DNA of 64,000 nt from Arthrobacter sp. cf158 (GTDB taxonomy: Bacteria; Actinomycetota; Actinomycetes; Actinomycetales; Micrococcaceae): positions 148,833-212,832 of the forward strand of contig NZ_FNNR01000004.1 in assembly GCF_900106835.1 (NCBI RefSeq), in the 5' to 3' direction. The position numbers and the translations under genes are program-made. Shown in pieces: positions 33,340 through 41,668 of the stretch (the stretch's first letter is position 1; each line of letters opens with the position of its first letter). The notes beneath the pieces are model-generated. The model searched no databases and had not been told where the DNA came from. It saw nothing but the letters and a program-made list of their open reading frames with translations.

Positions 33340-34188
33340 CTAGCTCAAGACAGGTTCGGACAAACGCGCGCGCTGCACCCTTCCTCGAACCACAATCAAC
33401 GCGACCAAAGCGATCAGGATGTAAATCATGTTGGCCGGTCCGGCAAGCAACAGGAAGGTGCTCTGCGGACCGGCGGCTGCCTGGTCAATCCCACCTGTGG
33501 CGAGGAACAGGGTGGGATCGTACAGTGCGTGAAGGATGATCGGCCAGATCAGGTTGCCGGTGACGCGCAGGGTCAGGTACATGCAGATCCCGAACCCGAA
33601 GGTGAACCCGACAGTCACCAGGACTGTGACGATCGGTTGCCCGGAAAGGGCGTTGGCTGCGTGCAGGAGGGCAAAGATCAGCGAAGAAAGAACCATGACG
33701 ACCCACTCGGACTTCCCTGAGTCCCGCAGCATTTTCACTACGATTCCACGCGTCAGCACCTCTTCGGCGAAGCCGATCAACAAGCCAGTGAGGATGGTGA
33801 CCACCACCACCGAGGCTTCATAACTGCCGTAATCGATGCCCAGGAATCGAAGGACAATAGCAACCACCAAGAAGAACGGAGCCACCCACATCCACCACTT
33901 CCCCTTGATGGGCTGCGGCGCGAAGAGTGGCCTGAGCCAGCCTGTGGAGGACAGGAAAGCCAGCAGTACCACGCTGCCAACAATCAGCGGGAACGTGATA
34001 CCGAAGAACACACTCTGAGGCGTGCGGAAGATGTCCTCGGCCACGATCTGGTCTCCCGCGATCGAACCGATCAGCAGGCCGGCGCCCAAGTAGAAGGCCA
34101 TGTAGACCACCACCAAAAGAATGGACCGCCACCACCCGCCCTGGTTCCAGAATGCTTTCCAGCCTGAAGTGTGAGTGTCTTGCCCCAT
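33340..34188 (-). CDS. CPBP-family intramembrane metalloprotease
   Basis: A 282-aa polytopic membrane protein (about eight helices) of the CAAX-protease/bacteriocin-processing family. The catalytic motifs are present: EEVLTRGIVVKML (EExxxR-like, with an R spaced as TRG), FALLHAANAL (first conserved His) and PIILHALYDPTLF (second His with Asp). The ATG at 34188 follows AGGGGA. It lies 41 nt downstream of nagB in the same direction, so read-through from module B is possible, but a shared function is not implied. Confidence 0.88.
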   Translation of the reverse strand: MGQDTHTSGWKAFWNQGGWWRSILLVVVYMAFYLGAGLLIGSIAGDQIVAEDIFRTPQSVFFGITFPLIVGSVVLLAFLSSTGWLRPLFAPQPIKGKWWMWVAPFFLVVAIVLRFLGIDYGSYEASVVVVTILTGLLIGFAEEVLTRGIVVKMLRDSGKSEWVVMVLSSLIFALLHAANALSGQPIVTVLVTVGFTFGFGICMYLTLRVTGNLIWPIILHALYDPTLFLATGGIDQAAAGPQSTFLLLAGPANMIYILIALVALIVVRGRVQRARLSEPVLS

Positions 34189-34229
34189 GTACGGTCCCCT
34201 TTTTGGAATACGGGGTGCGTTTGCCCCCG

Positions 34230-35021
34230 CTAAAAACCTACTGCATTCAGCTCTTGCGCCGATCGCCAGGCATGCCGGTAATACTCGGCGTGCGCCACCA
34301 TGGACGCGGCCTCTTCATCGATGATGACCGTGGCGTGGGGATGCTGCTGAACCACCGAGCCAGGCACGGCCGAGGAGACAGGTCCTTCCAACGCTGCAGC
34401 AACGGCATGGGCCTTGTTCGCCCCAAAGGCCAGGAGGACCAAGTGCCTGGCACGGAGGATGGTCCCCAGGCCTTGGGTGATGCAATGCGTTGGAACCTCG
34501 TCAGGGTTTCCGAAGAATCGGGCGTTGTCCCTGCGGGTTTGCTCCGTCAAGGCCTTGATTCGGGTGGGTGAAGCCAACGACGAGCCCGGTTCGTTGAAGG
34601 CGATGTGTCCGTTGGAACCGATGCCCAAAATCTGCAGGTCGACGCCACCGGCCTCGGCAATCAAGGCTTCGTACTCTGCCCCGGCCTGGCCAATGTCTGC
34701 GCCAGTTCCGCGCGGGGTGAAAACCTGATCCGGATTCAATCCCAACGGCTCAACCACTTCCCGGGTGATGACCGAGCGGTAGCTTTCCGGGTGCTGCGGA
34801 GGAACCCCGAGGTACTCGTCCAGGGCAAAGCCACGTACGCCGGAAACATCGATCCGATGGTCACGGACGGCCCGCGCCAGCGCTGCATAAGTGGAGAGTG
34901 GGGTGGAGCCCGTCGCCAGGCCCAGCACGGTAGTGGGGTTCGAACTGACCTTTCCAATGATGATGGAAGCGGCGAGGGAGCCGGCCTCGGCCTGGTCGCG
35001 GACAATGATGATTTCTGCCAT
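34230..35021 (-). CDS. nagB: Glucosamine-6-phosphate deaminase
   Basis: A 263-aa cytoplasmic enzyme that converts glucosamine-6-phosphate to fructose-6-phosphate and ammonia. Family motifs are GLATGSTPLSTYAAL (phosphate loop), FALDEYLGVPPQHPESY (catalytic Asp), LQILGIGSNGHIAFNEPGSS (catalytic His/Glu region) and FGANKAHAVAAALEGPVS. The ATG at 35021 follows AGGAAACCC; the longer upstream frame is unsupported. It is the last gene of the seven-gene module B operon. Together with the sulfatase this indicates that the imported substrate contains glucosamine or is converted to it. Confidence 0.94.
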   Translation of the reverse strand: MAEIIIVRDQAEAGSLAASIIIGKVSSNPTTVLGLATGSTPLSTYAALARAVRDHRIDVSGVRGFALDEYLGVPPQHPESYRSVITREVVEPLGLNPDQVFTPRGTGADIGQAGAEYEALIAEAGGVDLQILGIGSNGHIAFNEPGSSLASPTRIKALTEQTRRDNARFFGNPDEVPTHCITQGLGTILRARHLVLLAFGANKAHAVAAALEGPVSSAVPGSVVQQHPHATVIIDEEAASMVAHAEYYRHAWRSAQELNAVGF

Positions 35022-35047
35022 GGGTTTCCTAACTTTTGGGTGCGTAA

Positions 35048-35971
35048 CTAGCTGCCTACTGTCACGGGGACTCCCGTTTCGAGGCTCTTGTTGCTTGCTT
35101 CCACGATGGCCACGATGCTGAGGATTTCGGGCAGCGGCACATTGGGCCTGCCGCTGCGGCACGATTCCACAATGTCCTCAAGGAGGCCCACCAGCATCGG
35201 GGGCCCGGCTTCGATCGAGAAAGTGGCCAGACCCTCGGTGGTTTCAATCCGGCCCCGGGTGTACGGGTTCCATTCAGCTTCGCCGCTCATGATCGCCACC
35301 CGGCCGTCGCCCCAGTCGACCGTCACGGCAACCTGGCCTGCAGCAGGTCCTGGCCGCCCGGCGTCGACCGTCACTTTTCCGGAGCGGGTGGCGACCGAAC
35401 CCAGCGACGCGACGGCGAGGTCCACCAAATGCACCCCGTACCACGAGAAGCCGGGATGGCCAGGCTGAGTGGGTAGCGGTCCAGTGAGCGATACCCGGTG
35501 CGCGTCGGCAGCCCCAAGAGCCGCTCGGAATTCGCGCGCAAAGCGCTTCGGCGAACCCGCCAGGACCAACGAACCCGAGGCCTCGGCCAAAGCCAGCATG
35601 CTCCGCGCTTCAGCTAGGGACGGCGCAAAACGGGTGTCGACGTAAATGGGCTTTCCGTACCGGGCAACCCGCCTGAAGTACTCCGGGTGGGTCCGTGCAT
35701 CCGAGGCCACGATCAAGAGCGCATCGCATGCCTCGGCCACGGCTTCCGGGGAGTCGCACAGGGTGACCCCAAGTCTGCAGACCTCGTCCGCGAAGGCGTC
35801 GACGCGGAGGCTCAGCGGAAAGTCCGACGCCGGTTCCCCCTTCCAAGCGTGCGTCACCGTGCCGCCGGGGACCGCCCCGTCCACACCGTTGCCGAAGAGG
35901 CGCGTAAAGGAGGGCGCGTGCGGGGAGTCGACACCGATGAGCCCAAAGCGGATGGGCTCGGCAGACGTCAT
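35048..35971 (-). CDS. Gfo/Idh/MocA-family oxidoreductase (module B)
   Basis: A 307-aa putative NAD(P)-dependent sugar oxidoreductase. The N-terminal Rossmann segment reads IRFGLIGVDSPHAPSFTRLF, so the usual GxGxxG loop is replaced by GVDSPHA, an atypical nucleotide-binding loop. The EKP catalytic motif of the family is also altered (YGKPIYVDTRFAPS keeps Lys-Pro). GFSWYGVHLVDLAVASLGS matches the family's conserved Gly-x-His region. The ATG at 35971 overlaps the permease stop by 4 nt. It probably oxidises or epimerises the imported sugar before deamination, though a non-canonical cofactor mode is possible. Confidence 0.85.
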   Translation of the reverse strand: MTSAEPIRFGLIGVDSPHAPSFTRLFGNGVDGAVPGGTVTHAWKGEPASDFPLSLRVDAFADEVCRLGVTLCDSPEAVAEACDALLIVASDARTHPEYFRRVARYGKPIYVDTRFAPSLAEARSMLALAEASGSLVLAGSPKRFAREFRAALGAADAHRVSLTGPLPTQPGHPGFSWYGVHLVDLAVASLGSVATRSGKVTVDAGRPGPAAGQVAVTVDWGDGRVAIMSGEAEWNPYTRGRIETTEGLATFSIEAGPPMLVGLLEDIVESCRSGRPNVPLPEILSIVAIVEASNKSLETGVPVTVGS

Positions 35972-36864
35972 CCCTTGACCCCGCTGTGCGTGATGCTGGC
36001 GACGATGTGCTTTTGCAGGAGGGCGAAGATCACCAGGCACGGTATGAAGCTGACCAGAGTGGCTGCCATGACGTTGGACGTGGAGGCGGTCTCGGTGTTC
36101 AACGTTGCCAAGCCCACCGTGAGCGTCCTGGCTGCGTCCGACTGGCCCACCACCAAGGGCCACAGGAGATCATTCCAGTGCCACAGGAAGACGAAGATTG
36201 CGAGTGTTGCCAGGACGGGGCGGATCAAGGGGAGGACGATCTGCCAGAACGTCCGCCACTCGCCGGCACCGTCGATGCGGGCGGCATCGAAGAGTTCCTC
36301 GGGCATGTCCCGAACGAACTGCCGGATGAGGAAGATCGCCTGGGCGTTGGCCAGCGTGGGCAGGATCAGCCCCCAGAGGGTGTTCACCCCGCCCATTTTG
36401 GAGATAAGGATGAACGTGGGGATCAGGGTGGCTTGGACGGGCACCATCATGGTGGCGATGATGGCCCACAGCAGCGCGTTGCGTCCCGGGAACCTCTTGC
36501 GGGCCAGTGCGTAGGCGGCCATGGATGCCGTGAGCAACACAACCACCACGGACACAGCCGAGTACAGGAACGAGTTCCAGAGCCAGAGTGGGAACTCGCC
36601 CACGTTGAAGATGCGGACAATGTTGTCCAATGTCAGCGACGACGGCAGCGCGTACGGCAGGGTGGGGGCGTCGGCGGGGGAGAGCGCCAGCACTGCCACG
36701 GCAATGAGGGGTGCAACAGTGAAGAGCGAGATTACTGCCAACACCCACGTCAGGGTGCGCTGGCGGCGCTTCTCGGTATTGCGCCTTGGGCTGTGCCCGG
36801 CGGGGCCTTGGGCGGGACGTCCGGCGGGGTGACGTCCAGCTGGAGTTGAAACGGTGGCAGTCAC
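35968..36864 (-). CDS. Carbohydrate ABC transporter permease, MalG type (module B)
   Basis: A 298-aa permease with six transmembrane helices and EAA-type loop ELFDAARIDGAGEWRTFWQI followed by VLPLIRP. The GTG start at 36864 overlaps the MalF-type gene's stop by 4 nt. The cytoplasmic N-terminus is basic and proline-rich. It forms the heterodimeric channel with the product of 36861-37817; the ATPase must come from elsewhere. Confidence 0.93.
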   Translation of the reverse strand: MTATVSTPAGRHPAGRPAQGPAGHSPRRNTEKRRQRTLTWVLAVISLFTVAPLIAVAVLALSPADAPTLPYALPSSLTLDNIVRIFNVGEFPLWLWNSFLYSAVSVVVVLLTASMAAYALARKRFPGRNALLWAIIATMMVPVQATLIPTFILISKMGGVNTLWGLILPTLANAQAIFLIRQFVRDMPEELFDAARIDGAGEWRTFWQIVLPLIRPVLATLAIFVFLWHWNDLLWPLVVGQSDAARTLTVGLATLNTETASTSNVMAATLVSFIPCLVIFALLQKHIVASITHSGVKG

Positions 36865-37817
36865 TTGGAGTCCTTACCTTCGAAGAAGCGCTGCTGGATG
36901 AGCGAGAGGATGAGCACAATGACGAACAGCACCACGCCGATGGCCGATGCGTAGCCGAAGTCGAAGAACTTGAAGCCTTCATCGAACAGGAAGTAGATGA
37001 GGCTGTGGCTGGCCCGGGCGGGTCCGCCTCCGGTCATCACGTAGATGGTGTCGAAGACCTGGAACCCCACGATCGTCTCGATGACCAGGACGAAGAACAC
37101 CACGGGTTTCAGTAGCGGCAACGTCACGTACCAGAACGATTTCCACGCACCGGCCCCGTCAATGCGGGCGGCTTCATGGACTTCAGCGGGCTGGGCTTTG
37201 AGGCCGGCCAGGAAGATCAACATGGAGTAGCCGAAGCCTTTCCACACTGACACCACGGCCAGGGACAAGAGGACCAGCAGTTGAGGGCCTGACGTGAAGG
37301 GAATGGGCCCCATGCCCAGGCTGCCCAGTGCAGCATTGAGCGGACCGTCTGTGGAGAAGATCCAGGTCCAAATGATCCCGGCCATCACGAACGAGCTGAG
37401 GTACGGAATGAACAGCAGCGCCCGGAAGGTGCCCGTGAACCGGACCAGTTTGTCCAGGAGGACGGCCCCGGCCAGTGACACGGCGATGATGAACGGAACA
37501 AAGATCGCCACGTACAGGAATGTCACGCGCAGGCTTTGCCAGAAGTTGGGGTCCTCGGCCAGGCGCACGTAATTATCTGCGCCCAGGAATTCGAAGTCAC
37601 CGTTGAGGCTGTACTCGGTCAGGCTCATGGCTCCGGCCCCAAAGATGGGGAGGAATTTGAAGAGGCCAAAAATGATCAGCGTGGGAAGGACGAACAGGAT
37701 GCCGGCCAGCGCCTCGCCGCTACGGGCTTTCTTGGCCCCGAAGGGTTTGAACTGGGGGGCCGTCAACTCGGGATGTCGGCCGGCCAGCGGGTTTCTGGTA
37801 CGGGTGTTTATGGACAT
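36861..37817 (-). CDS. Carbohydrate ABC transporter permease, MalF type (module B)
   Basis: A 318-aa permease with an N-terminal cytoplasmic stretch of about 35 residues and six helices. The EAA loop is visible as EVHEAARIDGAGAWKSFWYV followed by TLPLLKP. YVMTGGGPARASHSL is the conserved C-terminal periplasmic segment of MalF-type permeases. It starts 29 nt after the binding-protein gene and has no hairpin in front of it, unlike the equivalent gap in module A. Confidence 0.93.
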   Translation of the reverse strand: MSINTRTRNPLAGRHPELTAPQFKPFGAKKARSGEALAGILFVLPTLIIFGLFKFLPIFGAGAMSLTEYSLNGDFEFLGADNYVRLAEDPNFWQSLRVTFLYVAIFVPFIIAVSLAGAVLLDKLVRFTGTFRALLFIPYLSSFVMAGIIWTWIFSTDGPLNAALGSLGMGPIPFTSGPQLLVLLSLAVVSVWKGFGYSMLIFLAGLKAQPAEVHEAARIDGAGAWKSFWYVTLPLLKPVVFFVLVIETIVGFQVFDTIYVMTGGGPARASHSLIYFLFDEGFKFFDFGYASAIGVVLFVIVLILSLIQQRFFEGKDSK

Positions 37818-37846
37818 GGGGTGACCAATCGGTGGTGGGGCCGGGC

Positions 37847-39133
37847 TTAGGATGCCGAGCGCTGCAGGATGCCGCGGGCTTCCGTGGCTGCACGGTCAAG
37901 GGCTTCCTTGGCGGTGACATCACCGCGGAGGGCGGCCTGGATGTTGGGCGCGAGGGCACCCATGACTTGGCGTGCAACAGGTGACGATTCGCCGGGGTTG
38001 GCGGTCTTCAAAGCTTCTGCCATGGCCAGGGAGTCCGGGTCCGTGCCCAATGCCGCGGCGTCGGTCCGGGTGGGGAGGTTTCCCGCGGCGGCATTGAGGG
38101 CCTTCTGGGACTCGGCCGAGCTCAAGTAGCTCATCACCTTGTAGGCGGCTTCCCGGTTTTCCTTCTTGTTGATGGAGGTCAGTGCCAGCAAACCAGGGTT
38201 GCCGTAGGTCGCCTGGACCTTGCCCTGCAACGGAGCGCCCAGTGCAACGTTTTCGGCTCCGAGTGCGGCGCGCATCTGCTTCAATTCCGGCAACGACGTG
38301 GTGGCCCGCATCGCGGCCTTGCCGGTGGCGATCGGAGCACCTTCAACCTTGGGGCCATCGGTGGTCGCGTCCGCGGGTAGCCCGCCGAGCTTCTTCAAGT
38401 CGATCAGCAACTGGAGTGCCGAAACACCGGCCTCGGAATCGAACGCGATGTCCTTGGCATCATCGGTGAAAACCGTTCCGCCGGCCTGCCACAGCAGCGG
38501 ATAGAAGGACAGGTTGAGCGTCTGCTCGGGGCTTCCGGCGTAGTCCATCACGGCGACGCCCTTCTTCGCCAGAACCGGCGCCGCGCTGCGCAGGTCATCC
38601 CAGGTCTTGGGCAGCGGCACTCCTGCGTCCGCGAAGATCTTGGTGTTGTAAGCGGTGGTGTTGATGTTCTGGAACAGCGGAACGCCAAATACTTCGTCGT
38701 CGAACGTCGCGGCCTCCAGCGTGCCGGGGTAGAAGCTGTCCTTGTCCTGCTCAACAGCCTTATCTACTGGCAGGAGCCCGCGGACGTTACGGTACGTGGC
38801 TGCTTGGTCTGGCGTAATAAGTACGACGTCGGGTCCCGAGCCTGCGGCAAGTGCCGCCGAGATCTGGGCGTCCCGCTTGTCGAACGTCTGGAGCTCGATG
38901 GTCAGGTCGATTCCGGGGTTGGCCGTCTCGAAGCTTGCCTCAGTGTCCTGCCAGAACTTCTTGCTGGCGGTCTCGTCCTTGATGACGGGGTACATCCAGA
39001 GCGTCACCTTGCCGGTGGCCTGGCCGCCGTCGGACGTTGACGAACCGGCCGAACCGCAAGCGGTGAGCGTCAAAGCCGCGGTAACGACGACGGCTGTGGC
39101 CAAAGTGGTGGTGCGCATTTTTCGAGTAAACAT
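37847..39133 (-). CDS. Extracellular solute-binding lipoprotein, family 1 (module B)
   Basis: A 428-aa sugar-binding protein with a lipoprotein signal (TTTLATAVVVTAALTLTAC, then GSAGSS). Family 1 motifs include KVTLWMYPVIKDE, ISAALAAGSGPDVVLITPDQ, VFGVPLFQNINTTAYNTKIF and the C-terminal AAYKVMSYLSSAESQKALN. The ATG at 39133 is placed by the signal peptide, and the long upstream frame lies in the sulfatase gene. It follows the sulfatase by 5 nt, so import and desulfation genes are co-transcribed. It is only distantly similar to the module A binding protein. Confidence 0.93.
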   Translation of the reverse strand: MFTRKMRTTTLATAVVVTAALTLTACGSAGSSTSDGGQATGKVTLWMYPVIKDETASKKFWQDTEASFETANPGIDLTIELQTFDKRDAQISAALAAGSGPDVVLITPDQAATYRNVRGLLPVDKAVEQDKDSFYPGTLEAATFDDEVFGVPLFQNINTTAYNTKIFADAGVPLPKTWDDLRSAAPVLAKKGVAVMDYAGSPEQTLNLSFYPLLWQAGGTVFTDDAKDIAFDSEAGVSALQLLIDLKKLGGLPADATTDGPKVEGAPIATGKAAMRATTSLPELKQMRAALGAENVALGAPLQGKVQATYGNPGLLALTSINKKENREAAYKVMSYLSSAESQKALNAAAGNLPTRTDAAALGTDPDSLAMAEALKTANPGESSPVARQVMGALAPNIQAALRGDVTAKEALDRAATEARGILQRSAS

Positions 39134-39138
39134 GGTGA

Positions 39139-40485
39139 CTACTTTCGGGTGAGGGTGGCTTCGTGGATCGCGTCGAGGGCGAGCTTGTGGCGGCTGGCTG
39201 CTACGGGGGCGGTAAGGAGGGGATCGCCGCATTCCCGCATCCAGTCGAAGAGGGTGGCGGATAGATCCCTGAGGATTTCCGACTGCTCCGGGTGGCCGGC
39301 GATGTTGTCCAGTTCCTCTGGATCCACGGTGAGGTCGTAGAGTTCCAGGGCCGGACTGGTGCCGATGGTTGGGCCGCCAAGGTCTGCCGGCAGGCTGCGG
39401 TGAATCCAGGATTGGGTGGGATCCATGGCGCGTGGTGCGTTGGAGAAGTTGACGATCAGCTTGCGCGTGGATGTCCGCACTGATCGTTTGGGGTCGTAAT
39501 ACGTGTGGTAACTCAACTGGCTGAAACAGTGGCTTCGCGGAGCCTCGCCTGCTTCGACGGCCGGACGCAGGCTGGCACCGGCGAGGCCTTCCGGGAGGGG
39601 CAGTCCGGCAAGCTCCAGCAAGGTGGGCAGGACGTCCACGTGGCTGACGATGTCCGTCACGCGTCTCCCGGACCATGCCGCGTTGCCGGGGTGGCGAAGC
39701 ATCAGCGCAACGCCCAGTCCGGCGTCGTACAGGGTGCATTTGGCGCGGGGCAGCGCAAGGCCGTGATCGGTGGTGAACAGCACCAGTGTCTGGTCTCGGA
39801 GGCCCAACGAATCGAGTTCCGCGAGAATGCTGCCCACACCTTCGTCCATGTGCTTCACAGCGCCCTGCAGTTCGGCGATTTCCTCGCGGGCGCCGTCGTT
39901 GTCAACCAGATGAGCCGGGACTGTGTGCCCCCGGGAGACGTCCGGGTTCACGCCGTCGGCCAGGAACCCCATGACGCCTGGGCGGTCCCGTTCGGACGGC
40001 ACGCGGTGCGGCTCCGTGAAGCCCACCTGCAGGTAAAAGGGACGGTCGCTGCCGGACATCCGCCGCAGTGCGTCAGTGGCGCGATGCACGACGACGTCCC
40101 GCGCACCTCCCGTACGGGCGCGGTCGAAACCAAGCCTGCTGGCCACCACGTCGTCGGCCAGAACCCGGGATTCATGGTGCACACCAACCAGCTCGGTCTG
40201 ATAGCCGGCCGACTTCAACCTGTAGGCGATGTGCTGGGAGGGCTCGTTCAGGTCCCAGCCAAACGGCTCGTGGGTGAGGCCCAGGACGCCGTTGCTCTGC
40301 GGATACGTCCCGGTGAACAGTGAGGCGCGGGCAGGGCTGCAGTGCGGGGCCGTTGCGAAGGCCTGTTCGAAGAGGGTGGATTCATCGGCCAGGGCGTCCA
40401 GGTTGGGTGTGGAGACGGTCTCCACTCCATAGGTGCCCAGGAAGCGGCCCAGATCGTGGCAATGGATCAGGAGAATGTTGCGCAT
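39139..40485 (-). CDS. Type I sulfatase, heparan N-sulfatase-like (S1_8-like)
   Basis: A 448-aa arylsulfatase-superfamily enzyme. The maturation motif CSPARASLFTG starts at Cys49, so the Cys should be converted to formylglycine. The N-terminal metal site reads ILLIHCHDLGRFLG, with HD where many sulfatases have DD; this CHDLG form recalls the sulfamidase-like S1_8 group. FTTDHGLALPRAKCTLYDAG supplies the second metal site, and the sub-domain LYDLTVDPEELDNIAGHPEQ is typical. There is no signal peptide, so it acts in the cytoplasm on imported sugars. It starts 2 nt after the hydroxyacid dehydrogenase gene. Sulfamidase specificity would fit the operon's nagB but is inferred. Confidence 0.9.
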   Translation of the reverse strand: MRNILLIHCHDLGRFLGTYGVETVSTPNLDALADESTLFEQAFATAPHCSPARASLFTGTYPQSNGVLGLTHEPFGWDLNEPSQHIAYRLKSAGYQTELVGVHHESRVLADDVVASRLGFDRARTGGARDVVVHRATDALRRMSGSDRPFYLQVGFTEPHRVPSERDRPGVMGFLADGVNPDVSRGHTVPAHLVDNDGAREEIAELQGAVKHMDEGVGSILAELDSLGLRDQTLVLFTTDHGLALPRAKCTLYDAGLGVALMLRHPGNAAWSGRRVTDIVSHVDVLPTLLELAGLPLPEGLAGASLRPAVEAGEAPRSHCFSQLSYHTYYDPKRSVRTSTRKLIVNFSNAPRAMDPTQSWIHRSLPADLGGPTIGTSPALELYDLTVDPEELDNIAGHPEQSEILRDLSATLFDWMRECGDPLLTAPVAASRHKLALDAIHEATLTRK

Positions 40486-40487
40486 TT

Positions 40488-41534
40488 TCAGCCCATTCGT
40501 TCGAGGTCGGTGCGGGTGAGGGCGTGTTCCAGGGGTTCGCCGCTGATGTAGCGGCGGAGTTCGTCAACCACAATGCCGCCGGCCCGGCGTCGGGAGTCCA
40601 CGGTGGCCCCTCCGAGGTGGGGCGTGAGGAGCACGTTTGGCAGCGAACGCCAGGGGTTGTCCGTGGGCAGGGGCTCTTGGTTGAAGACGTCCAGCGCTGC
40701 ATCAATCCGGCCCGAGTGGACCTCTTTGTAGAGGGCTTCCATGTCCACGATGGTGGAGCGGGCAGTGTTCACCAATGCGGCCCCATCCGGAAGCAGGGCA
40801 AGTTCGGCAGCGCCGATGAGACCCTCGGTTTCCGGGGTGGCCGGAGCATGGATAGCCACCACATCGCTGCCAGCCATCAGATCGTGCAGGCTTGCTGAGT
40901 GGGCCGCGAGAGGATCTCCCGCGGGAATGTAGGGGTCGTAGACGGACACCTTGGCGCCGAGTGCCTGGCAGGCGTCGATGTAGCGGCGTCCTGTCCTGGA
41001 CGCTCCAACTATGCCGATGCGGGCGCCAGAGATTTCGCGGGCCCTGTTGACATTGCGGGCGTCGTCCCAAGTGGCACCGGTCCGGAGGCTGTGATCGAGC
41101 AGGTGCACACGGCGCAGCAGATTCAGCGTGAACGTCAGTGATAGTTCCGCGACGGCCGGTGCCATGGCTGCGCCCGCTTGGGAGATGGGGATGCCGCTGG
41201 CCCAGAAGGCGTCGCTGACCAGGGCGTGCAGCGAAGACGCTGCATGGACGACGCATTTGAGGTTCGGCGCCGCTGCCAAGTGCTCGGCGTCGAGACGGGG
41301 GAAGCCCCAGGCGGTGATGAACACATCCTTATCTGGGGCAGCGGCCGCGAAAGCATCCAAGGACTGGAGTTCGGCGGGGGCGATTTCAGTGATGTCGCCC
41401 AGCTCGCTGAGGGCAGTGCGGGTTTCGGGAGTGATGAACGCTGCCCGTTCGGCGTCCGGGATGCTCAGCAGGATCCGCAGCCGGAGTGCTGTAGGGGGCG
41501 AGGAGGGTGATGCAACGCCTTTGTTGATGTTCAT
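40488..41534 (-). CDS. D-2-hydroxyacid dehydrogenase family protein (module B)
   Basis: A 348-aa first gene of the module B operon and paralogue of 22665-23678. The nucleotide loop reads GIVGASRTGRRYI, again GxSxxG rather than GxGxxG. Catalytic Arg (NTARSTIVD), Glu (LDVFNQEPLP) and His (LLTPHLGGAT) are all present, so this copy should be active. The ATG at 41534 is preferred because it lies at the expected start point of the promoter at 41542-41570, implying a leaderless mRNA. An upstream in-frame ATG at 41570 would fall inside the -35 box. Confidence 0.88.
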   Translation of the reverse strand: MNINKGVASPSSPPTALRLRILLSIPDAERAAFITPETRTALSELGDITEIAPAELQSLDAFAAAAPDKDVFITAWGFPRLDAEHLAAAPNLKCVVHAASSLHALVSDAFWASGIPISQAGAAMAPAVAELSLTFTLNLLRRVHLLDHSLRTGATWDDARNVNRAREISGARIGIVGASRTGRRYIDACQALGAKVSVYDPYIPAGDPLAAHSASLHDLMAGSDVVAIHAPATPETEGLIGAAELALLPDGAALVNTARSTIVDMEALYKEVHSGRIDAALDVFNQEPLPTDNPWRSLPNVLLTPHLGGATVDSRRRAGGIVVDELRRYISGEPLEHALTRTDLERMG

Positions 41535-41541
41535 GGGACCG

Positions 41542-41570
41542 AGATTGCCAGTTTCAATATCTTTTGTCAA
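41542..41570 (-). promoter_or_regulatory. Predicted promoter of the module B operon
   Basis: On the minus strand TTGACA (41570-41565) is followed after 17 nt by CAATCT (41547-41542). Transcription would start within a base or two of ATG 41534. The divergent ROK regulator gene begins about 100 nt away, so its product probably binds here. Confidence 0.6.
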
Positions 41571-41668
41571 TGACTAAAGTAAGTACAATGGACAGTGTGA
41601 AGACATCCGGACCGCGGATGCCAGAATGGGGGAGATCCCTTGCGACGCAACAACAGGAGCCACCAGCT

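Noticed and set aside
41564..41589. Plus-strand promoter TTGTCA...TACAAT for the ROK gene
   Set aside because: The spacing is only 14 nt, too short for a standard promoter. The same bases form a better minus-strand promoter for the module B operon.
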